Source: JBNKEI01 sp050288705 (lineage in GTDB: Bacteria; Myxococcota; Myxococcia; Myxococcales; UBA5297). Taken from it: 64,000 nt of DNA. The DNA lies in assembly GCA_050288705.1 (NCBI GenBank), contig JBNKEI010000111.1:6291-70290 (forward strand). The letters are read 5' to 3'. Each line of letters begins with the position of its first letter. Position 1 is the stretch's first letter. Positions 51,209 to 59,195 of the stretch are shown in pieces. The notes under the pieces were generated by a model that ran no database searches, was not told the DNA's origin, and was given only the letters and a program-made list of their open reading frames with translations. Made by a program: the position numbers and the translations under genes.

Positions 51209-52087
51209 GTGATTAATAAACAGGAGGCTCTAGCGTATGAGTTTCCCGAGGAAGAGACCCAGTACGATGAACGAGACGTAGCTATTTATGCGTTAGGTAT
51301 TGGTGCGGCGCAAGATCCATTAGACGAGCATGAGTTGAGCTACGTATGGGAAAAACATCCGCATTTTACTCCCTTTCCTTTGTATTCCACAGTGCCTGCT
51401 TTAGGCATTTTGATGCGCAGGACTGCTTCACGAAACCCCATTCCTGGGCTTCCATTTGACCTTGATCGCATTCTTCATGTTGCCCACAGTGCTCGCCTGT
51501 ACCGCCCTTTGCCGAAAAGAGCCATTCTGAAACATCGAGTGCGTATCGAGTCCATAGATGATGAACGAAGAAACGCAACGGTGGTTTTTTGTGTGGAAAG
51601 TCGCGACCAAGAAGATGCTCGGTTGTTTTCCAATGAGATTTCCATTGTTATTCGGGGGGCGGGGAAGGGTAGAACGCGTGCAGTAAGCATAGCCTCGGTG
51701 CAACATCGAGAATCTCCCGATGCAGTGGTAGTAGAAAAAATTCCCAAGAACCAAGCATTGCTGTACCGCCTTTCTGGAGACAGCAATCCTTTGCATGTCG
51801 ATCCGGAAGCAGCGCGGATTTTTGGTCTTTCCAGACCTGTTTTGCATGGTATATGTACGCTAGGGTACGCTTCAAGAATGGTGCTTAAACAAGCTGCCCA
51901 GGACAGACAGTTGCGCAGTGTTCGTGTGCAATTTTCACACGTTTTTTTTCCTGGTGAAACCTTAGAGACGCGCATCTGGAAAGAATCAGATCAGCGTCTC
52001 CACTTTTGCTCTCTAGTCTTAGAACGTCAAAAAAAAGTGCTTTCCTGTGGAGAAATTGAGCTAGAAGAAATCAATGCCAATCAATGA
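51209..52087 (+). CDS. MaoC-type double-hotdog enoyl-CoA hydratase-like protein
   Basis: Two hotdog halves, as in eukaryotic-type hydratase 2. The C-terminal half has YRLSGDSNPLHVDPEAARIFGLSRPVLHGICTLGYASR with the Asp/His pair that hydrates trans-2-enoyl-CoA. The N-terminal half (YALGIGAAQDPLDEHELSYVWEKH) binds the acyl chain. GTG start after GGAG. It probably works in fatty-acid breakdown or polyhydroxyalkanoate supply; no partner gene for that lies nearby. It follows argH by 25 bases but is unlikely to belong to the pathway. Confidence 0.85.
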   Translation: MINKQEALAYEFPEEETQYDERDVAIYALGIGAAQDPLDEHELSYVWEKHPHFTPFPLYSTVPALGILMRRTASRNPIPGLPFDLDRILHVAHSARLYRPLPKRAILKHRVRIESIDDERRNATVVFCVESRDQEDARLFSNEISIVIRGAGKGRTRAVSIASVQHRESPDAVVVEKIPKNQALLYRLSGDSNPLHVDPEAARIFGLSRPVLHGICTLGYASRMVLKQAAQDRQLRSVRVQFSHVFFPGETLETRIWKESDQRLHFCSLVLERQKKVLSCGEIELEEINANQ

Positions 52088-52143
52088 GTAGACAAGGCGC
52101 TGGGGGCGCGATAACATAAAAATTGGGGCTATTCCAAAGGAAT

Positions 52144-52167
52144 TTTAATGACATTCCAGTCATTAAA
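52144..52167. promoter_or_regulatory. Perfect inverted repeat upstream of rel
   Basis: TTTAATGAC and GTCATTAAA are perfect nine-base arms around ATTCCA. The dyad lies about 77 bases before the rel start and 57 bases after the MaoC stop. The spacing suits a dimeric regulator; with no T-run it is less likely to be a terminator. Confidence 0.4.
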
Positions 52168-52243
52168 TAAAGGTAACGTACCATGGCCGTGTGGGTTCGT
52201 CGCGTTAAAATTCTCATGACCTGCTCCATGCGTCTCCGATCTA

Positions 52244-54409
52244 ATGATTCGACTGAATGACATTCTTGATCGGCTTGCACAGTATCATCCGGACCCTGAT
52301 CTTGATTTTATAAAAAAGGCCTATGTCTATAGTGCCAAGGTGCATCAAGGTCAGGTGCGTAAATCGGGAGAGCCTTATCTTGTTCATCCATTAGAGGTGG
52401 CGGGAATCTTGTCGCAACTGAAGCTTGACGAGGCTTCAATTGTTACCGGCCTGCTTCATGACACTATAGAAGATACTTTGGCTACTCCCCTTGAGCTTAC
52501 CGAGCTGTTTGGTGCGGAAGTCACTCAACTGGTAGATGGAGTTACAAAACTATCGCAGTTTTCTCCAAGCGCTACGGTTTCTTCCGAAGAAAAGCAAGCC
52601 GAGAATTTTCGCAAAATGATTGTGGCCATGGCGCGAGACATCCGCGTCATTTTGGTAAAGCTCGCCGACCGCACCCATAACATGCGTACCTTGGGGCATA
52701 TGCCTCCCGAGAAGCAAAAAAGGATTGCGCAGGAAACGCTTGATATCTATGCTCCCTTGGCTAATCGGTTGGGTATCAGTTGGATTAAGCAAGAATTAGA
52801 AGATTTGTCTTTTCAATTTTTAAAACCCTCTGAATATCATTATATTATAGAAAAAATTGAAAAGAAAAGGAAGGTTAGCGAAAAATACGTAGAAGAAGTG
52901 GAAGAAATTCTCGAAAAAAAAATGATTGAAAACAAAATTGAATGCCAAGTAAGGGGGCGTTTTAAACATCCTTATTCAGTTTATCGAAAAATGAAACTTC
53001 AGGGTGTAGAGTTCGAACAAATCCATGATATTATTGCTTTTCGCCTTATTATGAAATCAATGCCCTCCTGTTATGAGGCGTTGGGGCTGGTTCATACATT
53101 ATGGAAACCGGTGCCAGGACGGTTTAAGGATTATATTGCTATCCCCAAACCAAATATGTATCAATCGCTGCATACAACTGTAATAGGACCATTTGGCGAT
53201 CGGCTGGAAGTGCAAATTCGTACTGAAGAAATGCATAAGATTGCCGAGGAAGGTATTGCCGCTCATTGGGCTTATAAAGAGGGGAAAAGTTTAGGCAGAG
53301 ATAATTCTAAATTCGCTTGGCTGCGGCAGTTAATGGAGTGGCAGCAAGATCTTAAAGACCCAAAAGAATTCTTAGAAACAGTCAAAGTAGATTTATTTGC
53401 AGACGAAGTTTTTGTTTTTACTCCAAAAGGTGATGTAAAAAGTTTGCCTCGTGGAGCTACTCCAGTAGATTTCGCTTATTCTATTCATTCAGACATTGGT
53501 GCAAAATGCGTAGGAGCTAAAGTAAACGGAAAAATTGTTCCGTTGCGTTATAAACTTCGCAATGGCGATACTGTGGAGGTGCTAACCAGCAACCATGCTC
53601 ATCCTTCCAAAGACTGGTTGACTTTTGTAAAGACAAGCCGCGCGCAAGCTCGAATTCGTGGATACATTAAGGCGCAGCAGCGGGAAAAAAGCCTTCATTT
53701 GGGTCGCGAGCTTACCGAGAGAGAACTCAAGCGCTATGAGCTTCATTTACATAGGCTAATAAAAAACGGAGAATTAAAAAGGGTTGCTGACGAGTTGGGA
53801 TATCGACTGGAAGATGATTTAATGGTCGCAGTTGGCTATGGTAAAATTTCACCTTCGCAAATAATTCAAAAAATAGTTCCCGTCGAAAAACTTGCTGATA
53901 AAGTAGAATCAAAAGAAAATCGAACTCCAGTTGGGCGTCTTACCGAGATTATTAAGAAAGTTACTGGTAAGTCTAAATCAGGAGTGCGTATTAATGGTAT
54001 TGATGACGTTTTGGTGCGTTTCGGGCGTTGTTGTAATCCAGTTCCCGGTGATCGCATTGTAGGGTTTATTACTCGCGGTCGGGGTGTTACCGTACATACG
54101 CTGGAATGCGACAATGCATTGGCAACCGATCCTGAGCGCCGAGTAGATGTTTCGTGGGATGTGAAACCTGATTTTAAACGCCCGGTAACTATACGTGTTT
54201 TAACGGCTGATCGTCCTGGTTTGCTTGCAGACATTAGTCAAGCATTTAGTAAAAAGAACGTGAACATTTCCCAAGCTAATTGTCGAGCTACTGGAGACGA
54301 TCGCGCGGTAAATACATTTGAAGTCACTATCTGTGATTTAAAACAGCTAAACGAGGTTATGCAGCTGATTGAGAGAATTTCTGGTGTCTACGAGGTAGAA
54401 CGAGTTTGA
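52244..54409 (+). CDS. rel: Bifunctional (p)ppGpp synthetase/hydrolase
   Basis: Makes and breaks the stringent-response alarmone. HD hydrolase domain: GEPYLVHPLEVAGIL and LLHDTIEDT near residues 45-75, ADRTHNMRTL. Synthetase domain: KHPYSVYRKM, IIAFRLIM and MYQSLHTTVIGP near residues 245-310. Then TGS domain (FVFTPKGDVKSLPRGATPVDFAYSIHSD), a CC motif region (RFGRCCNPVPGDRIVGFITRGRG) and a C-terminal ACT domain. Hydrolase residues look intact, so it should do both reactions and is probably the single Rel/SpoT of the organism. Confidence 0.94.
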   Translation: MIRLNDILDRLAQYHPDPDLDFIKKAYVYSAKVHQGQVRKSGEPYLVHPLEVAGILSQLKLDEASIVTGLLHDTIEDTLATPLELTELFGAEVTQLVDGVTKLSQFSPSATVSSEEKQAENFRKMIVAMARDIRVILVKLADRTHNMRTLGHMPPEKQKRIAQETLDIYAPLANRLGISWIKQELEDLSFQFLKPSEYHYIIEKIEKKRKVSEKYVEEVEEILEKKMIENKIECQVRGRFKHPYSVYRKMKLQGVEFEQIHDIIAFRLIMKSMPSCYEALGLVHTLWKPVPGRFKDYIAIPKPNMYQSLHTTVIGPFGDRLEVQIRTEEMHKIAEEGIAAHWAYKEGKSLGRDNSKFAWLRQLMEWQQDLKDPKEFLETVKVDLFADEVFVFTPKGDVKSLPRGATPVDFAYSIHSDIGAKCVGAKVNGKIVPLRYKLRNGDTVEVLTSNHAHPSKDWLTFVKTSRAQARIRGYIKAQQREKSLHLGRELTERELKRYELHLHRLIKNGELKRVADELGYRLEDDLMVAVGYGKISPSQIIQKIVPVEKLADKVESKENRTPVGRLTEIIKKVTGKSKSGVRINGIDDVLVRFGRCCNPVPGDRIVGFITRGRGVTVHTLECDNALATDPERRVDVSWDVKPDFKRPVTIRVLTADRPGLLADISQAFSKKNVNISQANCRATGDDRAVNTFEVTICDLKQLNEVMQLIERISGVYEVERV

Positions 54410-54506
54410 AAAGGTTATTAGAAAACACATACCAATCAGTCACTGGGGGCTAGCTAACTTGCTCTAAATGGTTTGCGTTTAATGGTATTTTGAATCCAAA
54501 ATATTT

Positions 54507-54899
54507 TCACTGAATTTCTAAAAGCTGTTCCAGGGTTTTTTGATCGGCAGGGGGGAATTGGAAATTATCTAGTTCTTCTGGTTTAACCCAGTGGTGATTA
54601 TAAACTTTACGATGCTGAATTTGGCCGGATATTAGTGAACAGCGATAAACTCGGAAGTCAATATCGTAATCGGGATAAGAATGCTGTACGTGCATAATTT
54701 TTTGTTCTACTGCGATCACGATTTCCATTTCCTCTTGAAGTTCACGAGCGAGAGCATACTCATCAGTTTCTCCTGGTTCTACCCGACCTCCCGGAAACTC
54801 CCACAGAAGAGGTAAAACCGCGGTGGGTTTTCGCTGGGTTATAAGAAATTTCCCGTCGCGTTCGATCATCGCACCAACCACGGTAATCTGTTTACGCAT
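54507..54899 (-). CDS. mutT: MutT-like Nudix hydrolase
   Basis: GGRVEPGETDEYALARELQEEMEI is the Nudix box; the Gly that usually follows the EE pair (REUxEExGU) is replaced by Glu, which is seen in some active members. KQITVVGAMIERDGKFLITQRKP and the small size (130 residues) fit 8-oxo-dGTP diphosphatase, which clears oxidised nucleotides. Other pyrophosphohydrolase substrates cannot be excluded. The next gene on this strand is nadA, 34 bases upstream. Confidence 0.85.
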   Translation of the reverse strand: MRKQITVVGAMIERDGKFLITQRKPTAVLPLLWEFPGGRVEPGETDEYALARELQEEMEIVIAVEQKIMHVQHSYPDYDIDFRVYRCSLISGQIQHRKVYNHHWVKPEELDNFQFPPADQKTLEQLLEIQ

Positions 54900-54933
54900 T
54901 TGCCCTCCCGTAAAAAAGTCATACTGCCGAATC

Positions 54934-55890
54934 TTAGCTCCATTCCAACATTCGCTGGAGGGGAGCGAAGGCGAGTTCTCTTACTCTCTCGGGCATATTG
55001 AGCTCGGGAGTTTGGTCTCTCATGCATAAATATAGCTTTTCAAGAGTATTTAATCTCATGTGCGGGCATTCATTGCATGCGCATTCGTGAGAGGGAGCAG
55101 GAATGAATTCTTTGTAGGGGGACTGTTTGCGAGCTTGGTGAAGTATTCCTGGCTCGGTCACCACAATAAATTGCTCCTTGGGACTCTTGGCAAGATAGTT
55201 CAGCATTCCCTGGGTCGAGCCGACATAGTTAGCATGCGCTAGAACTCTCTGCTCGCATTCCGGGTGGGCCACCACTTCGGCTTCCGGGTAACGTACTTTA
55301 AGTTGTACGATTTTCTTTTCGCTAAATATTTCGTGTACCTGGCAGGAGCCTGGCCACAGTTCCATTGCGCGATCGGTCATCTTAGAAACATATCGTCCCA
55401 AATGCTGATCTGGGGCAAAGATTACCGATCGGTCGCGCGGAATACGTTCTACAATTTTAACAGCATTGGAAGAGGTGCATATAACGTCACTCATGGCCTT
55501 AACTTCCGCGGACGAGTTCACGTAAGTTACTACAAAGTGCTCGGGATGACGCTTCAGAAACTTTGCAAACTCCTTAGGAGGACAGCGATCGGCTAGCGAG
55601 CATCCGGCTGCCAAGTCGGGAAGCAGCACTTTTTTCTCCGGATTAAGGATCTTTGCTGTCTCCGCCATGAAGTGAACGCCACAAAAAACAATAGTTTTTG
55701 CAGTTGTGCGGGAAGCCTGCTGAGCCAGAGCTAGGCTATCTCCCACAAAATCAGCAAGATCTTGCAACTCATCATTCTGATAATAATGAGCTAACACCAC
55801 TGCATCGAGTTCCTTTTTAAGCTGCTCAATTTCTTGAAAAAGATCCATGCCAGGATCGATACTGGCGAGTCGTTGTGCGAAGGATTCCAT
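54934..55890 (-). CDS. nadA: Quinolinate synthase
   Basis: Makes quinolinate from iminoaspartate and dihydroxyacetone phosphate for NAD synthesis. AHYYQNDELQDLADFVGDSLALAQ, the cluster cysteine region GCSLADRCP, HPECEQRV and the final CACNECPHMRLNTLEKLY with the [4Fe-4S] ligands are all present. ATG at 55890 (MESFAQRLAS) is the likely start; the longer frame to 55998 has a Cys-rich extension that overlaps the start of the small gene opposite. Confidence 0.92.
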   Translation of the reverse strand: MESFAQRLASIDPGMDLFQEIEQLKKELDAVVLAHYYQNDELQDLADFVGDSLALAQQASRTTAKTIVFCGVHFMAETAKILNPEKKVLLPDLAAGCSLADRCPPKEFAKFLKRHPEHFVVTYVNSSAEVKAMSDVICTSSNAVKIVERIPRDRSVIFAPDQHLGRYVSKMTDRAMELWPGSCQVHEIFSEKKIVQLKVRYPEAEVVAHPECEQRVLAHANYVGSTQGMLNYLAKSPKEQFIVVTEPGILHQARKQSPYKEFIPAPSHECACNECPHMRLNTLEKLYLCMRDQTPELNMPERVRELAFAPLQRMLEWS

Positions 55891-55991
55891 ATCTGGCCTG
55901 TATAGCTTTTTAAAAAGTTCCCAAAAGATGATTTGGTTTTCTGGTATACAAGAATCAAGACATAAAACACATTTTTTGCTGAGGAGCAAAC

Positions 55992-56099
55992 ATGGCAAGA
56001 AGCAAAAGTAAGCACATGCGCATGAAGACCAGACGTCAGCAGAAACACAGGGCTCAACTCAAAAGAGCTAAGGCGGCTAAGAAGTCTTTGTCTAAGTAG
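55992..56099 (+). CDS. 35-residue basic protein
   Basis: ATG with a GAGGAG ribosome site five bases upstream begins MARSKSKHMRMKTRRQQKHR and continues to a TAG with a Lys/Arg/Ala-rich tail (AKAAKKSLSK). More than a third of the residues are Lys or Arg, which suggests RNA or ribosome binding. Similar 'MARSKSKHKR'-like small proteins occur, as I recall, in several bacterial genomes as uncharacterised entries. It starts opposite the nadA gene and is followed by a hairpin. Confidence 0.7.
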   Translation: MARSKSKHMRMKTRRQQKHRAQLKRAKAAKKSLSK

Positions 56100-56113
56100 C
56101 AAAGCAAGCAATA

Positions 56114-56147
56114 GACGAGAACGTGCAGTAAAAAAAGCGTTCTCGTC
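56114..56147. terminator. Hairpin between convergent genes
   Basis: GACGAGAACG and CGTTCTCGTC form a perfect ten-base-pair stem with a 14-base A-rich loop. No T-run follows on the plus strand, so it may be a Rho-type or bidirectional terminator for the small basic protein gene and the membrane protein gene that converge here. Confidence 0.5.
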
Positions 56148-56169
56148 ATAGAACTACCTGCTGTAGAAT

Positions 56170-56547
56170 TCAAAATTTTGCAGCAATCGTCGATACTATG
56201 GGTATTTCCCAACGCGCTGGTTTTAATGCCTTGACAATGCCAACAATTATGAGTGCAAGGTAGCCAAGATATCCTGCGCAGAAGCCTAGCGAAAGAAACA
56301 ATCCAATAACTGGTATGTTACTCAAAACGAAACCCGCAATACCCCAAACAATTAAACCAAGTGCTAACACCAAACCCTGTTTGGCATGCCACTTAACATA
56401 ATCACTATCTTTAACAGTAAGTAATGGGATTAGTGAAAGGAGGAACAGGTATGCGAGAACCAACATTATTTTGTCTTGTTCTCGTATAACATCCTGTTCG
56501 TTCGTCCCAACTTCGGGAGGTGAGCCTTGCATTTGGCCATCGTTCAT
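56170..56547 (-). CDS. DUF4870/Tic20-like membrane protein
   Basis: ATG at 56547 is chosen for its AGGA ribosome site; upstream TTG 56607 and ATG 56556 are alternatives. The 125-residue protein has three or four membrane helices: IMLVLAYLFLLSLIPLLTV, GLVLALGLIVWGIAGFVL and GLFLSLGFCAGYLGYLALIIVGIV, with the YVKWHAKQGLVL motif typical of this small family. Function unknown. It lies nine bases after... the acidic zinc-ribbon gene's stop region, with both read in the same direction. Confidence 0.75.
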   Translation of the reverse strand: MNDGQMQGSPPEVGTNEQDVIREQDKIMLVLAYLFLLSLIPLLTVKDSDYVKWHAKQGLVLALGLIVWGIAGFVLSNIPVIGLFLSLGFCAGYLGYLALIIVGIVKALKPARWEIPIVSTIAAKF

Positions 56548-56616
56548 TTGATTCCTCATAGGCTGAGTAACATCATGAATTTGGAACGAATTGACAGGTA
56601 GAGTCAAGCAGTCTAC

Positions 56617-56952
56617 TTATAGCTCATCTTCCTCTTCGTCTTCATTAGGGTTATCCAAAAGGCTGTCATCTTCAATTTTGTCGTCCTCTTCCTCTCCCTC
56701 ATCTTCCTCCTCGATGTCATAGGGAGCGGGTAAATCGTCGGTTTCCAGAGACAGGCTTACATCAAAGCGGTTGCGCAGGGTAGCGATGCTTTTGCACAGA
56801 TCTCCCAGGCTATTTCCCATATCTTCCACCAGTGATTGGGGTGCTTTGGTGTTGCAGTTAGGGCATTTTATGGACTCGGTTGCTTCAATTAGTTCAGAGC
56901 CCTCGATTTCGAAACTAGTGTCACATTTATGGCATGTTAGGTCGATTATCAT
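56617..56952 (-). CDS. Zinc-ribbon protein with acidic tail
   Basis: The first 40 residues hold CHKCDTSFEIEGSE and CPNCNTKAP, a four-Cys zinc ribbon. A short helix (SLGDLCKSIATLRNRFDVSL) follows, and the last 40 residues are almost all Asp/Glu (EEEDEGEEEDDKIEDDS). GAGGAAG precedes the ATG. Acidic tails of this kind often mimic nucleic acid or bind basic proteins. No family name can be given with safety. Confidence 0.75.
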   Translation of the reverse strand: MIIDLTCHKCDTSFEIEGSELIEATESIKCPNCNTKAPQSLVEDMGNSLGDLCKSIATLRNRFDVSLSLETDDLPAPYDIEEEDEGEEEDDKIEDDSLLDNPNEDEEEDEL

Positions 56953-57160
56953 TACTTCCTCGTGATGGCCGTCTAGCTAGATGAATAGGGAATTATGTCG
57001 CGAGTCTATTTACTGTCAACCCTAAGATGAGGTTTGGAGACGGTCCAAAGCCGAACGACGCCCGAACTTTTATCACTCAAAGGGGAAAGCTGGGAATTCC
57101 TCAATAGTTAAATTTAAAATGCTAGTTGACATACCAAGTCAAGGATAATACCACATTTTT

Positions 57161-57364
57161 ATGCGTTGTCCGGTATGTAAGAAAGAAGTAGAGTCGCGTT
57201 TGGCTAATGAGTTTTTTCCATTTTGTTCCCGACGATGCAAACTTATCGATCTGGGTAAATGGTTAGGAGAAGAGTATCGCCTGCTTGCTAAACCAGAGGA
57301 ATCTGAGGACGAAATCTTAGATCCCAATTCCCCCTCGTCCCCTACTGGTTCAAAAAATGATTGA
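57161..57364 (+). CDS. yacG: YacG-family zinc-ribbon protein (DNA gyrase inhibitor)
   Basis: MRCPVCKKEVE and FPFCSRRCKLIDLGKWLGEEYRL are the two Cys pairs and the SxRCKxxDLGxW motif that define YacG. In E. coli YacG binds GyrB and blocks DNA binding. The product has 67 residues, with an acidic disordered tail. The gene is followed after 25 bases by the PHP phosphatase gene. Confidence 0.92.
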   Translation: MRCPVCKKEVESRLANEFFPFCSRRCKLIDLGKWLGEEYRLLAKPEESEDEILDPNSPSSPTGSKND

Positions 57365-57389
57365 CATGTAGAGCGAGGAGTTGGACCCA

Positions 57390-58100
57390 ATGTTAATTGA
57401 TCTGCATTGTCATATTCTCCCAGACATTGATGATGGTCCGAGCGAATTAAAGGGGGCCTTGGATATTGCAAAAGTGCTCATTTCCTGCGGGTTTGGAATT
57501 GTAGTGGCTACTCCCCATGCTCTGGAGCAGTTTGCCGGACCGCAAATTGTCTCTCAGCGGATTGCGCAACTGGAAGAGGCAATGGCGATCCATGGGTTAC
57601 AGCTTAAACTGCTGCAAGGAGCCGAGAATCGTCTAAGTTCTGAATTCATGCAGCAAGCATGTTTAGGAGATTATCGCTTAGGAAGCACCTCCTATGTTCT
57701 GGTGGAAACTCCGTTTGAAACAGCGGTTCCTTCTTTTGGCGACCTGTTATTTCGTTTGCGTAGTAAAGGGGTGCGTCCAATAATCGCTCATCCGGAACGC
57801 TGTGCTCACTTTCAATTGCTTGAACGCGCCCAAGAAGCAGTGCATGTAGGGGCCATTTTACAGCTTGATTTGGGAAGCATTGTCGGTCGATACGGGAAAC
57901 CAGCTCGAAAATCAGCCGAGCGTTTACTGAATGCTGGTCTTTTTGGGGTGGCTGCTACCGATCTCCATTCTGCGGAGGGCGCTAAACTTTGGTTGGAAAA
58001 AAGTCTTGGTTTGTTGCAGAAAACTATAGGTAAACAAAATTTTGATTTATTGTTGAAAACAAATCCCGAAAAAATATTACGTAACGAGGAAGTTGAATGA
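57390..58100 (+). CDS. CpsB/CapC-type PHP tyrosine-protein phosphatase
   Basis: LIDLHCHILPDIDDGPSELKGAL is the first metal motif of PHP-domain capsule phosphatases (HxH and DGP). VVATPHALE, LLQGAENRL, RPIIAHPERCAHFQLL and AATDLHSA supply the remaining metal ligands. Family members dephosphorylate a bacterial tyrosine kinase to control capsule chain length. No such kinase gene is next to it, but polysaccharide genes lie in the same window. ATG at 57390 has GAGGAG upstream. It overlaps the next gene by four bases. Confidence 0.85.
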   Translation: MLIDLHCHILPDIDDGPSELKGALDIAKVLISCGFGIVVATPHALEQFAGPQIVSQRIAQLEEAMAIHGLQLKLLQGAENRLSSEFMQQACLGDYRLGSTSYVLVETPFETAVPSFGDLLFRLRSKGVRPIIAHPERCAHFQLLERAQEAVHVGAILQLDLGSIVGRYGKPARKSAERLLNAGLFGVAATDLHSAEGAKLWLEKSLGLLQKTIGKQNFDLLLKTNPEKILRNEEVE

Positions 58101-59188
58101 GGGCGCAAGTTGCGAGATTTGCTAAAATTACTTTTGGAATATTGATAAGTTCTTTTTTTGTTTGGTTAACGTTGCGAGGTGACGTGGAGTGTAACTCCGA
58201 TGCTGTAGCTTTGGTAGAGAAAGGTTGTTCGCTTTCTAAAATAGAATTATTAAAGAATTCTTTAATGGCTGCAGATTACATTTATTTGATGCCTTTCTTA
58301 ATGATTTTGGCATTGATTCACTTTGTACGGGCGTTTCGTTGGGGAATACTGCTAGAGCCATTGGGTAAGGTAAACTTTCGTGAGACCAATTGCGCAAGCG
58401 CAGTAGGGTTCATGGCGCTTATGCTTATGCCATTTCGATTAGGGGAATTTGCTCGGCCAATTTTTATTGCCCAGTCAGGAAAAATCAAGCGTAGCGCTGC
58501 CATGGCCACTATTGCAATAGAGCGAGTGGTAGATGGTATGGCTATGGCAGTAGTACTTATTTTAGCGTTACTTATTTCTACGCCCAAGACGTCTAACCCA
58601 GCAGAAATTCAGTGGGTACGCATGGGCGGATGGGTAGTGTTTATAGTTTTTTTCACCTTATTTTTATTTCTTGTAATTGCGTATATAAAACGAGAATTTG
58701 CAGTAAAATTTCTTCACAATTTGGTTTGTCCGGTTTCCGAAAAATTAGCATTGAGACTTTCCGGAATAGTCGACACCTTTATTGGTGGACTAAAAATGGT
58801 TCCAAGTTTTAAAAAGACATTGCTTTTCCTGGTTCTGACTGTCGTTTATTGGGGTATTAATGGCATCGGAATGGCTATTCTTGCGCGTGGATTCGGTCTT
58901 TCATTGGGAATTGTTGCTGCTTTTGCCGTATTGGGGTTGTTAGTAGCTGGAATAATGATTCCTGCCGGGCCGGCTATGATGGGAACCTTTCATGGAGCAA
59001 TTATCCTTGGCATGAAGTTGTTTTTTCCCGAGCCATCTCAGTACGGAGCAGTTGTAGCTTATGCGTGGGTTTTGTGGGGAGCCCAGTTGATACAGACTTG
59101 TTTTTTTGGCTTTTATTTTGTTTTAGCGGGGCGGATAACTGTTGGAAAATTCTGGAATATATTTTCTCAGACAGATTTGGAAGCGTAA
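58097..59188 (+). CDS. LPG synthase TM-type (UPF0104) membrane protein
   Basis: A protein of 363 residues with seven or eight membrane helices. LIHFVRAFRWGILLEPLG, SAVGFMALMLMPFRLGEFARPIFIAQSGKIKRSAAMATIAIERVVDGM and GPAMMGTFHGAIILG are the conserved blocks of the lysylphosphatidylglycerol-synthase transmembrane/flippase family (compare AglD and YbhN). It lacks the soluble lysyltransferase domain. Members move or modify lipid-linked molecules. It starts within the last codons of the PHP phosphatase gene, so both may act in one surface-polymer process. Confidence 0.88.
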   Translation: MRAQVARFAKITFGILISSFFVWLTLRGDVECNSDAVALVEKGCSLSKIELLKNSLMAADYIYLMPFLMILALIHFVRAFRWGILLEPLGKVNFRETNCASAVGFMALMLMPFRLGEFARPIFIAQSGKIKRSAAMATIAIERVVDGMAMAVVLILALLISTPKTSNPAEIQWVRMGGWVVFIVFFTLFLFLVIAYIKREFAVKFLHNLVCPVSEKLALRLSGIVDTFIGGLKMVPSFKKTLLFLVLTVVYWGINGIGMAILARGFGLSLGIVAAFAVLGLLVAGIMIPAGPAMMGTFHGAIILGMKLFFPEPSQYGAVVAYAWVLWGAQLIQTCFFGFYFVLAGRITVGKFWNIFSQTDLEA

Positions 59189-59195
59189 GACACTG

